64,000 nt of DNA, taken from positions 25,579-89,578 of the forward strand of contig NZ_VUMH01000013.1 in the NCBI RefSeq assembly GCF_009696265.1, written 5' to 3'. A program made the translations under genes and the position numbers. Positions 17,286 through 28,285 of this stretch are shown in pieces. This DNA comes from Desulfovibrio porci (GTDB lineage: Bacteria; Desulfobacterota; Desulfovibrionia; Desulfovibrionales; Desulfovibrionaceae). Positions within the stretch are counted from its first letter, which is position 1; every line of letters starts with the position of its first letter. A model generated the notes under the pieces. The model was given only the letters and a program-made list of their open reading frames with translations, searched no databases and had not been told where the DNA came from.

Positions 17286-20200
17286 TCAGGCTATTTCTGT
17301 CAGCTTGTCGGCCTTGCGCACGTTCACGCAACAGGCCTTGGCCTCAGGGATGGTCGTGTTCGGATCATAGGCCGTCACGGTCAGGCGGTTGGTGGCGTCG
17401 CCGCATTTTGGCGTGGTCCAGCCGAAGGCGAAGGGCATGCCCACCAGATGGACGGTTTTGCCCATAACGGTGAACGGCCGGATGCGCACTGTGACCATGG
17501 CGATGGCCTCCACGCGCCCGCGCGCGCTTTCGATAATGACGCCGTCGCCGTTGGCGATGCCCTTCTCCTTGGCCAGCTCATGGCTCATTTCAATATAGAG
17601 CTGGGGCTCGGCTTCCAGGAGGTTCGGCACATTGCGCGTCTCGCCGCCGCCGCACCAGTGCTCGGTCAGACTGTAAGTCGTCAGCACGATGGGATAGCGC
17701 GGGTCGGCCGCCTTGGCGAACTTGTCCATTTCCGAGTCGTGGAACTTGTACACCGGGCTGCTCAGCTGCCCGGAGAAGGGATGGCGGGCCAGAGGCGTTT
17801 CCGCCGGTTCGTAGTGCTCGGGGAAAGGGCCGTCCAGACGGCCCGTGCCGTATAACTGGGCATAGCCGTCGGTATTCATGATGAAGGCCAGCTTGCCCTT
17901 TTCCGTATCGGCCTGCGGGGGCCACGGCCCGTCGGGCACGTCGCCCACCCATTTGCCGTTCTCCCAGGCGATGACGGCCTTGGCGGGGTTCAGGGGCTTC
18001 CCGTTCACGTCCACTGAAGCGCGATTGTACAGGATGCGCCGGTTCACCGGCCAGCACCACGACCAGTTGGGATACAGGCCGATGGCGGCCTGCATGGGCG
18101 TCTGGCTGGGGTCGCGGCGTTTGGACTTGTTGCCCTCCTCTTCCGTGAAGCTGCCGCAATACAGCCAGTTCAGCGAGGATGTGGAACCGTCCTCCTTCAA
18201 CTGGCCGAAAGCCGGGACCAGCTGGCCGCGCTTATAGGTTTTGCCGCCGACCTTGCTGTCGGCCCAGAACAGACCGTTGATGCGGCGGGTCCACTCCTCG
18301 GCGTCAAAGCTTTCCGGCCAGTTCAGCTTGAGCAGAGGGTCAGGGAACGCGCCGCCCTCGGCCTTGTAAAGCGCGCGCAGTCTGTTGACCAGAGGCACGA
18401 AGATGTCCGCGAAGCTGCGGGCCTCGCCGCCGGGTTCCACGGCCTTGTCGAACCACAGCAGCCAGCGTCCGCTGTTGCTGATGGTGCCCGCCTTTTCCAC
18501 GCGGTGGGCCGAAGGCAGCAGAAAGACCTCGGTCTTCTTTTCCTTGGGGTCCACACCGGGACGGCGCCAGTTGTCCGTGGTTTCCGAATGGTGCAACTCC
18601 GAGCAGACCAGCCAGTCCAGGTTGTCCAGCGCGGCGCGCATCTTGTTGGTGTTGGGGAAGCTGTTCATGGGATTCACGCCGAAAATGAAGCCGCCCTTCA
18701 TTTCGCCGTGGAACATCTTGTCCATGGTGTACATGTAGGAATAATCGACGCCCTTGTCGCCCTTGGGCAGCAGGTCGTAGCAGAAGTCGTTTTCCGGCGT
18801 GGCCGCGTCGCCGAACCAGCCCTTGAGCAGGCTGACCATATACTTGGGCCGGTTACCCCACCAGTTGGCGCTGTTTTTCAGCGCGGTCACCGGCGTGTTG
18901 GCCTTGTTGAATTCCGCCAGGGTCTGCCACTGGTCCTGTGGCAGGGCGATGTAGCCCGGCAGGATGTGGTACATCAGCGCATGGTCGGTGGAACCCTGCA
19001 CATTGGGCTCGCCGCGCAGGGCGTTGATGCCGCCGCCCGCCACGCCGATGTTGCCCAGCAGCAACTGCACCAGGGTGGAGCAGCGAATATTCTGCACGCC
19101 CACCGTATGTTGGGTCCAGCCCAGGGCATAGAGAATGGTGCCCGCCTTGTCCGGTTTGCCCGTGGCGCAGAAGGCCTCATAAACCCGCAGCAAATTTTTC
19201 TCCGAAACGCCGGTCACGTCCGAGACATTTTTCAGACTGTAACGGGAATAGTGCCGCTTCATCAGATTGAAGACGCAGCGTTCGTTCCGCAGGCTGACGT
19301 CGCGCAACGGCGCGCCGTCAGGGCCTTTCTCGAACGCCCATTTGCTCCGGTCGTAGCTGCGGGTTTTGGGGTCATAACCGCTGAAAAGGCCGTCCTCAAA
19401 GGCATAGTCCTTGCCCACCACAAAGGCGGCGTTGGTATAATTGAGGACGTAATCTTTAAAATAGCTCTCCGACTGCAGGATATAATTGACCATGCCGCCG
19501 AGGAAGGCGATGTCCGTGCCGGAACGCAAGGGCACATGGAAATCGCAACGGGCCGAAGTGCGCGAGAACTTCGGGTCCACATGCATGAGGACCGCGCCCT
19601 TGTCCTTGGCCCGCATGATCCACTTGAAGGCGACGGGATGATGTTCCGCGGCATTGCTGCCGATAATAAGCACCGCATCGGCATTCTTGATGTCGATCCA
19701 GTGGTTGGTCATAGCACCGCGTCCGAACGACTCTGCCAGAGCCGCAACAGTGGGGCTGTGTCAGACCCGGGCCTGGTGGTCCATATGGACAACACCCAGG
19801 CCGCGCATGGCTTGATGGATGACCGCGCATTCCTCGTTGGAGGCGTGCGAGGTGCCCATCATGAAAATGCTCTCCAGACGGTTGACCGTCCGGCCTTCCG
19901 CGTTTTTCAGAACCATATCTTTGTCGCGGGCGTCCTTGACGCGCCGGGCGATCTGGTCCAGCGTCCAGTCCCAGCCCTTCTCTTCCCAGGTGTCGCTGTG
20001 TGGGGCGCGGTACAAAGGTTTTTTCAGCCGGTGGTCGTTGGTGTACATGCTGTACAGGGCCGCGCCCTTGGCGCAGAGCGCGCCCTCGTTCACCGGAAAA
20101 TCCGGATCGCCTTCCGTGGAGACGAGCTTGCCGTCGCGCACATAGGCGATGACCTGACAGCAGACCGCGCAGAACGGACAGATGGTCACTACTTCTTTGG

Positions 20201-20327
20201 CGCCTTCAATCTTGAGCGATCTGGAGTAGGCCAGGGCATCCTCCAGATTGAAGCCCAGTTGCCCGAGGCTGAGGCACAAAGTCCCCATGCCCGCGAGTTT
20301 CAAAAATTTCCGACGTGAGCACTGCAT
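17286..20327 (-). CDS. fdhA: selenocysteine formate dehydrogenase catalytic subunit
   Basis: A single 1013-aa gene read through an in-frame UGA at codon 189 as selenocysteine. Residues 1-35 form a twin-arginine signal (SRRKFLKLAG). CPFCAVCC and the later ALCAKG bind the 4Fe-4S cluster. HQARV-Sec-HSPTVAAL followed by SFGRGAMTNHW is the signature of Desulfovibrio Sec-FDH, where Sec coordinates Mo/W. The UGA is followed by an E. coli fdhF-like SECIS hairpin. Without recoding, the locus would appear as two genes (188 and 808 aa). It oxidises formate to CO2 in the periplasm, with FdhB and the cytochrome c3. The C-terminal molydopterin-binding domain (LTTYSLTEHWCGGG) is intact. Confidence 0.96.
19733..19763 (-). 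promoter_or_regulatory. bacterial SECIS element
   Basis: Reading the minus strand, TGA is followed after about 10 nt by CTG-T-TGC, a loop with GGCTCT, then GGCAG. This closely parallels the E. coli fdhF SECIS (stem, bulged U, GGUCU loop) at the correct distance from the UGA. It should recruit SelB-tRNA(Sec). Pairing was judged by eye. Confidence 0.8.
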
Positions 20328-20512
20328 AAGGCCTCTCCTTGTTGGAGCTGAAAAACCTCCAAAACAGCGACGGCCGTACGATTGCCGTCACTCGTCCGCA
20401 CGCTTTCGCCTCAATATGTGTTTTCAAGCATATATGAAGACTATGCCAAAATGGAGCCCGTCGCAAGGGAGGAAAACGTTTTTTCGTTATTGCCCCGCGC
20501 ACGGGCCGTCCG

Positions 20513-20572
20513 AAAAACAAAACCGCCCGTTGGGCCGCTCCATCCGTCAGGACGGAGTGGCCCAACGGGCGG
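20513..20572 (-). terminator. strong intrinsic terminator of the two-component operon
   Basis: A 19-bp almost perfect stem (ccgcccgttgggccgctcc with ggagtggcccaacgggcgg, one G.T). On the minus strand it is followed by TTTTGTTTTT. It ends the transcript of the response-regulator gene before fdhA. The rest of the 366-bp gap (20328-20512) must hold the fdhA promoter; I see no clear sigma-54 box there. Confidence 0.88.
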
Positions 20573-20616
20573 CACGCTTTCGGAAACTATTCGATTCTAG
20601 GAGCTGTTTCTGAGAA

Positions 20617-20693
20617 CAGATTAACTTTAAGAATATATATCCTTAAAGTTTGAAGACGCCCACTCCGGCGCTTAACAGCGCAAATAAATTACT

Positions 20694-20696
<3 letters not shown>
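20617..20696 (-). repeat. dispersed hairpin repeat, family 1, short copy B
   Basis: Positions 20617-20690 align without gaps to 24241-24314 with 62 of 74 identities. On the minus strand it begins TAGAGTAATTTATTTGCGCT; this TAG is the stop codon of the response-regulator gene. It includes a palindromic TTAAGAATATATATCCTTAA segment and the GACGCC/GGCGCT hairpin core. Confidence 0.8.
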
Positions 20697-22065
<1,369 letters not shown>

Positions 22066-22073
<8 letters not shown>

Positions 22074-23580
22074 CTTGAACCTCGGGCGCTTTCAGGTCGG
22101 CGGCGGGCAAAAGTACCCGCACCAGCGCCCCGCCTTCGGGGCCGTTTTCAAGTTCGATCTGACCGCCGTGGCTGGCGATGATCGACTGGACGATGGGCAG
22201 GCCGAGGCCCGTGCCGCCGTCCTTGGTGGTAAAAAAGGGATCCAGCAGACTGGGCAGGGTGGCAGGATCGAAACCCGGCCCGGAATCCAGAAATTCCAGG
22301 CGTACGCGGCCCGGCCCGTTTCCCTGGTCCGGCTCCAGACCGCCGCGAATCCGCACGATACCCGGCCCGTCCATGGCCTGCTGGCCGTTGACCAGAATAT
22401 TGTAAAAGGCCCGGTACAGCAAATCCTTGTCCCCACGCACAAACAGGCCGGGCTCGACTTCACGCTCCACAGCCACGCCGTGGCGGCCCAGCTCCCCTTC
22501 CAGGAAAGCCATCACCTGATCCAGCACCAAGTTCACGTCCACCAGGCTCTGGCGGGGCTGGCGCGGCCGGGCGTAGTCCAGAAAATCGTTGACCGTCTGG
22601 GAAAGACGCACGGACTCGTCGTAAATGGCGCCCAGAATACGCGAGGTGCCCGCGTCGGCCTTGTCCGTACGGCGCTGGAGCAGTTCGGCGCTGGAGCGGA
22701 TGATGCCTAGAGGATTGCGGATCTCATGGGCGATGCTGGCCACCACCCGCCCCATGCCGGCGAGCTTTTCATTGCTGTGCAGCTCGTTTTCCAGCAGACG
22801 GTTTTTGTGCATACGCTCGGCCAGGATCCGCTCGGCGCGGTGGATGAGCATCAGCAGCAGGCCGAACATGACTACCGAGGACAGCAGGCACATGACCACA
22901 ATGATGCCCTGAAACGCCAGCACCTGCTCATAGTCGCCGGTAATGTCCTGGGTCAGCTCCAGCGCGCCCATGACCGGAGCCTGCTCGCCGGGCCGCAGGG
23001 TTTCGCCGCGCAGGGGGTAAAGCACGCGCAGCACAAAGGTGCCCTCGCGCAGCGGCACCCGGAAGGGAGCCTGCCAGGCCGGTATGCTGGAAATGATCTC
23101 GGACTTGGGGGCCGCGCCGTGCAGCACGTCGTCCAGATTGGGCGGCGACAGACCGGCCCGGCCCAGGTCTTCCTTCTTGGTGGAATACGCCACAAGACGC
23201 GAAAAATCATAGATGCGCAGCCGCTCCACGGGCAGCCCGTGGATCACGGACTGCACCACCTGATCCAGCCGTTCGTACTGGGCGGGCTGGCGCAGGGCGA
23301 TGCGCCCGTTGGCCAGAATGGTGGGCAGGGCGAAACGCCGGAAAATCTGGCTGTTGAGGTTTTCCACCAGCAGTCGCGCGAAATCCTCCTGACGGGTCAG
23401 CAGGGTTTCGCGCGCCGAATTGGAAATAAAAAACGACAGTCCGAGACTGGTCAGCAGAATGACCACCAGCGACAGCCAGGACAGCGTGCGGGCATAGCTC
23501 AGGGGCAGGGCGCTTTCCACGGGCGCGTCCTGCCGACGGCAGTCGCAGTTTTCCGGCGCCGCGGGGTTTGACTGGCTCAT
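22066..23580 (-). CDS. membrane sensor histidine kinase (NtrB-like)
   Basis: 504-aa inner-membrane kinase. Hydrophobic helices near residues 30-52 and 220-245 bracket a periplasmic sensor domain of about 165 residues. A HisKA domain follows (VASIAHEIRNPLGIIRSS, phospho-acceptor His), then HATPase_c with the N box (ILVNGQQAM), DSGPGF, and TTKDGGTGLGLPIVQSI. It phosphorylates the adjacent NtrC-type regulator. ATG 23580 has AAGAGG at good spacing, while an in-frame ATG at 23598 does not. A weak GG-N10-GC sigma-54-like box lies near 23609-23623. The ligand is unknown. Confidence 0.92.
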
Positions 23581-23688
23581 GCGCGCCTCTTGGAACAATT
23601 CTCCATTGCAATACCCAAGCCTGAAGGCCGTTCAGAGCCTCAGGATACATTTCAGAGCGTTTTCAAAGCTGTAAAAAAGAAAGCGTAC

Positions 23689-24183
23689 TCATAAAAGCGT
23701 CTTCACGAAGTAAACGCGGCGGTAGCCCTTCTCCACGCATCCGTGACTTTCAGTATAGCCCAACCGTGGATACCAGGCCAAATTCTCCGTCATGACCTCG
23801 TTGGTGTAGAGCTGAATACGCCGGCAGCCGAGACTGCGGGCCTTTTCTTCGGCGCAGCCGGCCAGCGCCCGGCCGTAGCCTGTGCCCCGAGAGCCGGGGC
23901 GAACCGCGATATTGTCCAGAAGGAGCGTATCTTTGTCCCGCGGGAGCAGGACCACATAGCCCTCGACCCTGCCCGCAGCCTCCAGCACCAGAATATTGCC
24001 GTTGCGGATATGGACGCCGTAGTCGTCAATCATGGGAAAGGGTTTGATGTCCATCCGCTCCAGATACACGGCATAGGCGCTTTGGGCGATATTCTCAATG
24101 GCGGCGCGGTCGCGCTCCTCGGCCGGACGAATGCAAAAGGCGTCTGGAGCAATCGCCTCACCATCTTCTCTGGTCATGTCCAT
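23689..24183 (-). CDS. GNAT-family N-acetyltransferase
   Basis: 164-aa acetyltransferase with the GNAT core: an N-terminal helix region (CIRPAEERDRAAIENIAQ), a central strand VEGYVVLLP, the beta-4/motif A segment LLLDNIAVRPGSRGTGYGRA for acetyl-CoA binding, and LGCRRIQLYTNEVMTEN toward the C-terminus. The Arg/Gly-X-Gly-X-Gly pyrophosphate loop is intact. It stands alone between the two-component operon and repeat copy C, so context does not point to a substrate. AGGGG precedes the ATG. Confidence 0.85.
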   Translation of the reverse strand: MDMTREDGEAIAPDAFCIRPAEERDRAAIENIAQSAYAVYLERMDIKPFPMIDDYGVHIRNGNILVLEAAGRVEGYVVLLPRDKDTLLLDNIAVRPGSRGTGYGRALAGCAEEKARSLGCRRIQLYTNEVMTENLAWYPRLGYTESHGCVEKGYRRVYFVKTLL

Positions 24184-24240
24184 GCGCCCCTGCCTGCCGC
24201 GAAAAAAGCGCGGGGTTTCCTTGCGACTGGGTATCTACAG

Positions 24241-24368
24241 CAGATTAATGTTAAGAATGTACATTCGTAATGCTTAAAGACGCCCGCTTCGTCGCTTAAC
24301 AGCGCAAATAAATTGCGCGGCGGCTGCTCCCGCAACCGCCAGAGAAATTTCAAAGCGAAATTGCTCTA
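24241..24368 (-). repeat. dispersed hairpin repeat, family 1, copy C
   Basis: On the minus strand it begins TAGAGCAATTTCGCTTTGAA, whose TAG is the pgi stop codon. It continues through GAGCAGCCGC and GCGCAATTTATTTGCGCT, then the shared core GTTAAGCGACGAAGCGGGCG, and ends CTTAACATTAATCTGCTG. It matches copy A along its whole length and copy B over 74 bp. Confidence 0.78.
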
Positions 24369-25706
24369 AAAGCCCTGTGTCCGTTGCGGCACAGCCAGAT
24401 AGGCGGCCAGATCCGCTTCTTCCTGCGGGTAGCCGCCCGCGCCCAGGCGGGCGTTGGCCAGACGCTTGCCCAACTCCACGGCCGGTTGATCCAGAGGATT
24501 GATGCCCATGAGCCAGCCGGTGAACAATGTGGCGGCTTCCAGCAGCATCATCAGCGAACCGGCGGCGCGGGGCCCGGTGTCGCTCATCTCGATATGCACC
24601 AGCGGCACGCCGCTCTTGCACAGGGCCATGCGCGTGCCCAGCGCCTCGGCCTCCAGCAGGCTGCCGAAAGGCTTGGCGCGCAGCCAGGCCCATTGTTCAG
24701 GCACGTCCATGCCGAAATTGCGGCCCTGAGGCTGGTTCCGACTGGTCAGGAAGAGGCAGCCCTTGTCCCGCCGACCGTCCAGAAACATCTGGTTGATGGA
24801 ATGCTGGTCCGTCACTCCGGTGGCCGGCACGGGCATGCTGCCCTGGCCGTCCTTGCCCAGACTTTCGGCCCAGAGCTGGCCGAACCAGGGACCGTAGGTG
24901 GCCCACTGCGGAATGTAACAGAAAAAAATCAACTGGCTGTAGCCATGATCCTCCAGGGCTTTGGCCCAGCAGGCCAGTGCGAAGGACGGATGCTGCCCGA
25001 GACTGTCGGGATGTTCCACCAGGGGACGGGCCACGTCGGCCGCGCCGTCCAGCAGAGCCTGCCAGTCGATGCCCAGAAAAGCGGCGGGCAGCAGGCCCAC
25101 GGCGGACAGGGCGGAATAGCGCCCGCCCAGATAATCCGGCACTTCCAGGGCCGTGAGGCCGTAACGCGCGGCTTCCTCGCGCAGATAGCCCTTGTGCTCG
25201 TCGGTGACCACAATCATCTGTTCCTGCCAGCATTCTCCCAGCGCGGCCTTGAGCCAGTCACGCACCAGAAAATACTGGGCCAGGGTTTCAATGGTGCCGC
25301 CGGATTTGCTGATGCAGACCACCACGGTTTCGGCGGGATTGAGCTTGCCGAGCAGGGCTTCAAACTGTTCGGCGCAGACATTGTCTGCAATCCAGAGCCA
25401 GGGGCCCTTGTGGCCGGGACCGTCCTGGCCCGGCGCAAAGGCCCGCTGCATGGCGCGCGCGCCCAGGGCCGAGCCGCCGATGCCCAGCACCAACATATGC
25501 TTGTAGGCCTTGAGACGCGGAACCAGCGGAGCCAGCTCCACTTCCAGCTTGGCGCGATAGGGCATGGTCAGGAAAGGCAGTTCTCCGGCGGCCGCCTCGC
25601 GGGCCAGACGTTGCACCAGTTCCTCGCTCCGGGCCGCGCAGGCCGCGGCAGCCGTCTCGGGCAGACGGGCCGTATACGCTCTGGACCATTCAAGATTATG
25701 GGACAT
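24366..25706 (-). CDS. pgi: glucose-6-phosphate isomerase
   Basis: 446-aa cytoplasmic phosphoglucose isomerase, interconverting glucose-6-phosphate and fructose-6-phosphate. Expected motifs are present: VLGIGGSALGARA, VCISKSGGTIETLAQ (phosphate-binding SIS segment), GGRYSALSAVGLLP (family signature), and DQHSINQMFLDG with conserved His. The length matches the shorter bacterial type. GGAGG precedes ATG 25706. A short frame extension to 25748 has no supporting similarity. Its stop codon comes from repeat copy C. Confidence 0.95.
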   Translation of the reverse strand: MSHNLEWSRAYTARLPETAAAACAARSEELVQRLAREAAAGELPFLTMPYRAKLEVELAPLVPRLKAYKHMLVLGIGGSALGARAMQRAFAPGQDGPGHKGPWLWIADNVCAEQFEALLGKLNPAETVVVCISKSGGTIETLAQYFLVRDWLKAALGECWQEQMIVVTDEHKGYLREEAARYGLTALEVPDYLGGRYSALSAVGLLPAAFLGIDWQALLDGAADVARPLVEHPDSLGQHPSFALACWAKALEDHGYSQLIFFCYIPQWATYGPWFGQLWAESLGKDGQGSMPVPATGVTDQHSINQMFLDGRRDKGCLFLTSRNQPQGRNFGMDVPEQWAWLRAKPFGSLLEAEALGTRMALCKSGVPLVHIEMSDTGPRAAGSLMMLLEAATLFTGWLMGINPLDQPAVELGKRLANARLGAGGYPQEEADLAAYLAVPQRTQGF

Positions 25707-25760
25707 GACGCACCTCCCGCTTGGCACATTGGGGCTGGATGATTGCAATGAAAAATGACG

Positions 25761-26114
25761 CTAAAAAAGCCGCAAGGCCTTGGGCGCGAAAAAACGGCGG
25801 CGCACGGCCTTATAGGTTTGCGGGCGCACGCCGAAACGGCAGCGCCAGAGCGGGCAGCTCTCCCGCGCCGGGCAGGCCCGCACTTCGCGCCGGTTGCCCG
25901 CGCAGTTCATGCACTGCCGCCGTACGGCGCGCAACGCCGCCCGTGCCGCGTCGCCCGCCTCCGGGGTCGGGGACGCTTCGCCGGGCAGGGCCGCCAGACG
26001 CCAGACCCACAAAGGACATTGCGCGTCCGGACAGGATCGTACCGATCTGGAGGACGCCCCCTGGCATTCCAGGCAAAATTGCCGGATGAGCGCTATGGCG
26101 CCGCTTCTGGCCAT
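25761..26114 (-). CDS. small Cys-rich protein of unknown function
   Basis: 117 residues with two similar halves, each holding a CxxC and a further Cys-Pro-Leu-Trp module: FCLECQG then CPDAQCPLWVWR, and QCMNCAGNR then CPARESCPLWRCR. The duplication suggests two zinc or Fe-S sites. It begins two bases after the YchJ-type gene, so the two are probably translated together. I do not recognise a named family. The C-terminus is strongly basic (RRRFFAPK), which would allow nucleic-acid contact, though that is inference only. Confidence 0.7.
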   Translation of the reverse strand: MARSGAIALIRQFCLECQGASSRSVRSCPDAQCPLWVWRLAALPGEASPTPEAGDAARAALRAVRRQCMNCAGNRREVRACPARESCPLWRCRFGVRPQTYKAVRRRFFAPKALRLF

Positions 26115-26116
26115 GT

Positions 26117-26629
26117 TTATTCAGCCGCCGCCCCGCAGCACTTCTTGTACTTTTTGCCGCTGCCGCAGGGACAGGGATCATTGCGGCCCACCTTGGGTTC
26201 GGGCCGCCGGTAAGCCGCGGGACGCAGGGCCACGCCGTCCACATAATACATTTTGTCGTCTTTGCGCCGGAAAAAACTTTTCTCACCCAGTTGCCGGGGA
26301 ATGCCGTCCAGCTCGTAAAACGCGCGGAACTCCACGGTATCGTATAGCTCGCCGTTTTCACCCACCGGCGCGTCGTTCTCGCACCGGCCCATTTCCAGAC
26401 GAAGCCAGTGCACATCCTTACCCTGTTCCGCCAGTTTTTCCGCGGAAAGCCCTTCCCGGAAATCAGGATGCGTGCTCTCCACCAACCAGGCGTAGCGCCC
26501 CAGCGCATAGGCCGCGTAACGCGAACGCATCAAGGTTTCGGCATCGGCCGGCCAAGCCGCGCCGTCAATATAGGGGCCACAGCAGTCGGCAAAGGACAGG
26601 CCGCTGCCGCAGGGACAGAGTTTGGACAT
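26117..26629 (-). CDS. YchJ-family SEC-C motif protein
   Basis: 170-aa protein with SEC-C zinc motifs at both ends: [13 protein letters not shown] at residue 5 and [16 protein letters not shown] near the C-terminus. Between them is the YchJ/NTF2-like region ([34 protein letters not shown]). The family is widespread and uncharacterised; SEC-C modules bind zinc and often mediate contact with the SecA/ribosome apparatus or other proteins. It starts at ATG 26629, where the first motif is at the usual distance; the frame continues upstream but without similarity. Confidence 0.88.
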   Translation of the reverse strand: MSKLCPCGSGLSFADCCGPYIDGAAWPADAETLMRSRYAAYALGRYAWLVESTHPDFREGLSAEKLAEQGKDVHWLRLEMGRCENDAPVGENGELYDTVEFRAFYELDGIPRQLGEKSFFRRKDDKMYYVDGVALRPAAYRRPEPKVGRNDPCPCGSGKKYKKCCGAAAE

Positions 26630-26736
26630 GAAAAAAGCCGCCTTTGTTTGACGCGGCCCGGGATGGGCCATGTCCTTCCCTACAGCATAGCCTATGGTCT
26701 GACGGGCGGCAAGGGCATGAAAGGCGGCGGAGCCCG

Positions 26737-27594
26737 TCAGCCGCGCTCGTCCGCTTCCGGCTTGGGAACGACGGGAGGCCGCAGGCAAACCAGGCAGCCG
26801 GGAAGCACAGGCACGTCGTCCAGCATGACCAGTTCCAGAACGCCCTTGTGCGCCTTTTCCGCACGCGCCTCGCCCAATGGCTGACCGGCGGCGTCCAGAA
26901 TCTGGCGGGCTTCTCCGGGGCGGGGCGTGCCGGGTCCGGAAGCCAGGCACCAGATATGGCAGGGAGCGCCCTCCGCGCTGACGCGGAAGACCTCGCCGCA
27001 GCCCAGTTGTGTCAGCAGCCGGAAATAGCGGCGGCCCAGCAGATAGGTGAGCGCGCTGCAGACAAGCCCGAGACCGGCGCACCATGCGGCCAGCATAAAG
27101 GGATTCCAGCCCGTGATGCGGCGAATCCAGGAAAGCGAACCGGCCCGTTGCGCCTCTTCGTCGGCCCAGACCACCAGAACGAACTTCTGCGCACTCTGCG
27201 CCGTAGCGCCCTTGAAGGACAAGCGTAATTCGTAGCTGCCCGGTTCGGCCTGGGGTTCGGCCCGCACTTCGCCGCGCCACATGCCGTTGCCGAACCAGTA
27301 ACCGGTGAAAAAGCCTTCCAGATTGAAATGCAGAGGCGCGTTTTCAGGCGTGAAGCGCACCTGCACGTCGCTGTTGAGCGGATTTTTGAGTGCCGACGGA
27401 CCGGAAAGAGGTACGGCCTGACCGGACAGAATCTCCACCTGGTCAGAACCGGCGCGCATGCCCGCCAGCAGGCCGTCGATAAGTCCCAAAAGGGCCACGG
27501 CCAGCAGCAAGGCGCTGACCTTGCCCACAAGGCGCTGCCGCTGGCGGGTCTGCCGACAGGCGTCCCAGAGAGGTGTGCTGAACTGTAAAGTCAT
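26737..27594 (-). CDS. membrane protein of unknown function
   Basis: 285 residues. One hydrophobic helix lies near residues 25-46 and another near 170-190 ([22 protein letters not shown]). Between them is a periplasmic beta-rich domain of about 120 residues that reads like an immunoglobulin or CARDB-type sandwich ([11 protein letters not shown]). The C-terminal 95 residues are cytoplasmic. This topology (short N-tail, periplasmic domain, second helix, cytoplasmic domain) would suit an envelope-to-cytosol signalling or assembly role, but no family is recognised. It lies 108 bp upstream of the YchJ gene on the same strand. Confidence 0.7.
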   Translation of the reverse strand: MTLQFSTPLWDACRQTRQRQRLVGKVSALLLAVALLGLIDGLLAGMRAGSDQVEILSGQAVPLSGPSALKNPLNSDVQVRFTPENAPLHFNLEGFFTGYWFGNGMWRGEVRAEPQAEPGSYELRLSFKGATAQSAQKFVLVVWADEEAQRAGSLSWIRRITGWNPFMLAAWCAGLGLVCSALTYLLGRRYFRLLTQLGCGEVFRVSAEGAPCHIWCLASGPGTPRPGEARQILDAAGQPLGEARAEKAHKGVLELVMLDDVPVLPGCLVCLRPPVVPKPEADERG

Positions 27595-27630
27595 GGCTTC
27601 TTTTATACGGGCAAGCGGTCATTGGGACAA

Positions 27631-27664
27631 GCAAAAAGCGCGCGGTGTTTCGCGCGCTTTTTGC
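27631..27664 (-). terminator. bidirectional intrinsic terminator
   Basis: Perfect stem gcaaaaagcgcgcg / cgcgcgctttttgc with a 6-nt loop. It ends the minus-strand TauE operon that starts at 30278. The 230 bp up to that operon's last gene contain a further small stem (gccgctg / cagcggc) but no gene. Confidence 0.8.
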
Positions 27665-27893
27665 CGCTGTTCGTTGTCAGCGGCGCCGATAATCCGCGAA
27701 CAGGCGGAACCTATTCCCGCTGTAAGTGAGCGGATTTCGTGCATCCCGTTCGGCGAGTTCTTTGAAAACAAGCCGACAACGGCACAAACCCCGCAAAGCG
27801 GGGTTTGTCATCAGTCCGAGACGCGTGGAACGCCGCGCGCCTGCAAATTTCGCCGCATCCGGCTCTCATGCCCGGGGGCGCTCCTGTCGCGCG

Positions 27894-28208
27894 TCAGCGG
27901 GCCAGAAGACAATTGCCCCCTGCTTCTTCCTGCACGCGCCAGCGCACCAGTTGGCGGCCCTTGCGAGGCAGGTCGATCAGGCTTTCATGTTCCGCCGGGA
28001 AACGCCGCCGCACCAGGCGCGTCAGATAGAAGGCCCCGATCCAGACCGGTACGGTGATGCCGAAAAACCAGAAACAGAACACCGCTTCCGACGGCCACGA
28101 CGACCACTGGGAGGCCCGGTACATGGACAGGAACACCGCCCCCAGCATGAGCAGGTTGGCCGCGATGCGGATCAGCACGACATACAGGGATTGTTTGTAG
28201 CTGTTCAT
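27894..28208 (-). CDS. small membrane protein at the end of the TauE operon
   Basis: 104 residues with two hydrophobic helices (about 10-30 and 42-65) and a basic cytoplasmic C-terminus (LVRRRFPAEHE, RKGRQLVRWRV). It is preceded by GGAG at 9 nt. It is the last gene of the operon that encodes a TauE/SafE permease and a DUF4881 lipoprotein, separated from the latter by a strong hairpin. It could be a transporter accessory. No family is recognised. Confidence 0.65.
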   Translation of the reverse strand: MNSYKQSLYVVLIRIAANLLMLGAVFLSMYRASQWSSWPSEAVFCFWFFGITVPVWIGAFYLTRLVRRRFPAEHESLIDLPRKGRQLVRWRVQEEAGGNCLLAR

Positions 28209-28233
28209 GATATTTTTCTCCGTCCGCGCCGCG

Positions 28234-28265
28234 CCGCCGGACGGGGTTCAAGCCCCGTCCGGCGG
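28234..28265 (-). other. intercistronic hairpin in the TauE operon
   Basis: Perfect 13-bp stem ccgccggacgggg / ccccgtccggcgg with a 6-nt loop and no T-run on the minus strand. It probably separates expression of the small membrane protein gene from the genes before it. Confidence 0.65.
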
Positions 28266-28285
28266 ATTACGGCGGATTGCCGGGT

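Noticed and set aside
17286..19763. fdhA as two genes or a frameshifted pseudogene
   Set aside because: The break is a single in-frame TGA in the exact selenocysteine context with a SECIS-like hairpin; the frame is otherwise uninterrupted.
23609..23625. AGGCTTGGGTATTGC as a sigma-54 promoter for the histidine kinase gene
   Set aside because: GG/GC spacing is right, but the -24 box matches poorly and would leave a leader of under 20 nt. Mentioned in the gene entry only as weak.
28234..28265. tRNA-like GGTTCAAGCC sequence
   Set aside because: It is the loop and arm of a simple 13-bp hairpin; no acceptor, D or anticodon stems can be drawn around it.
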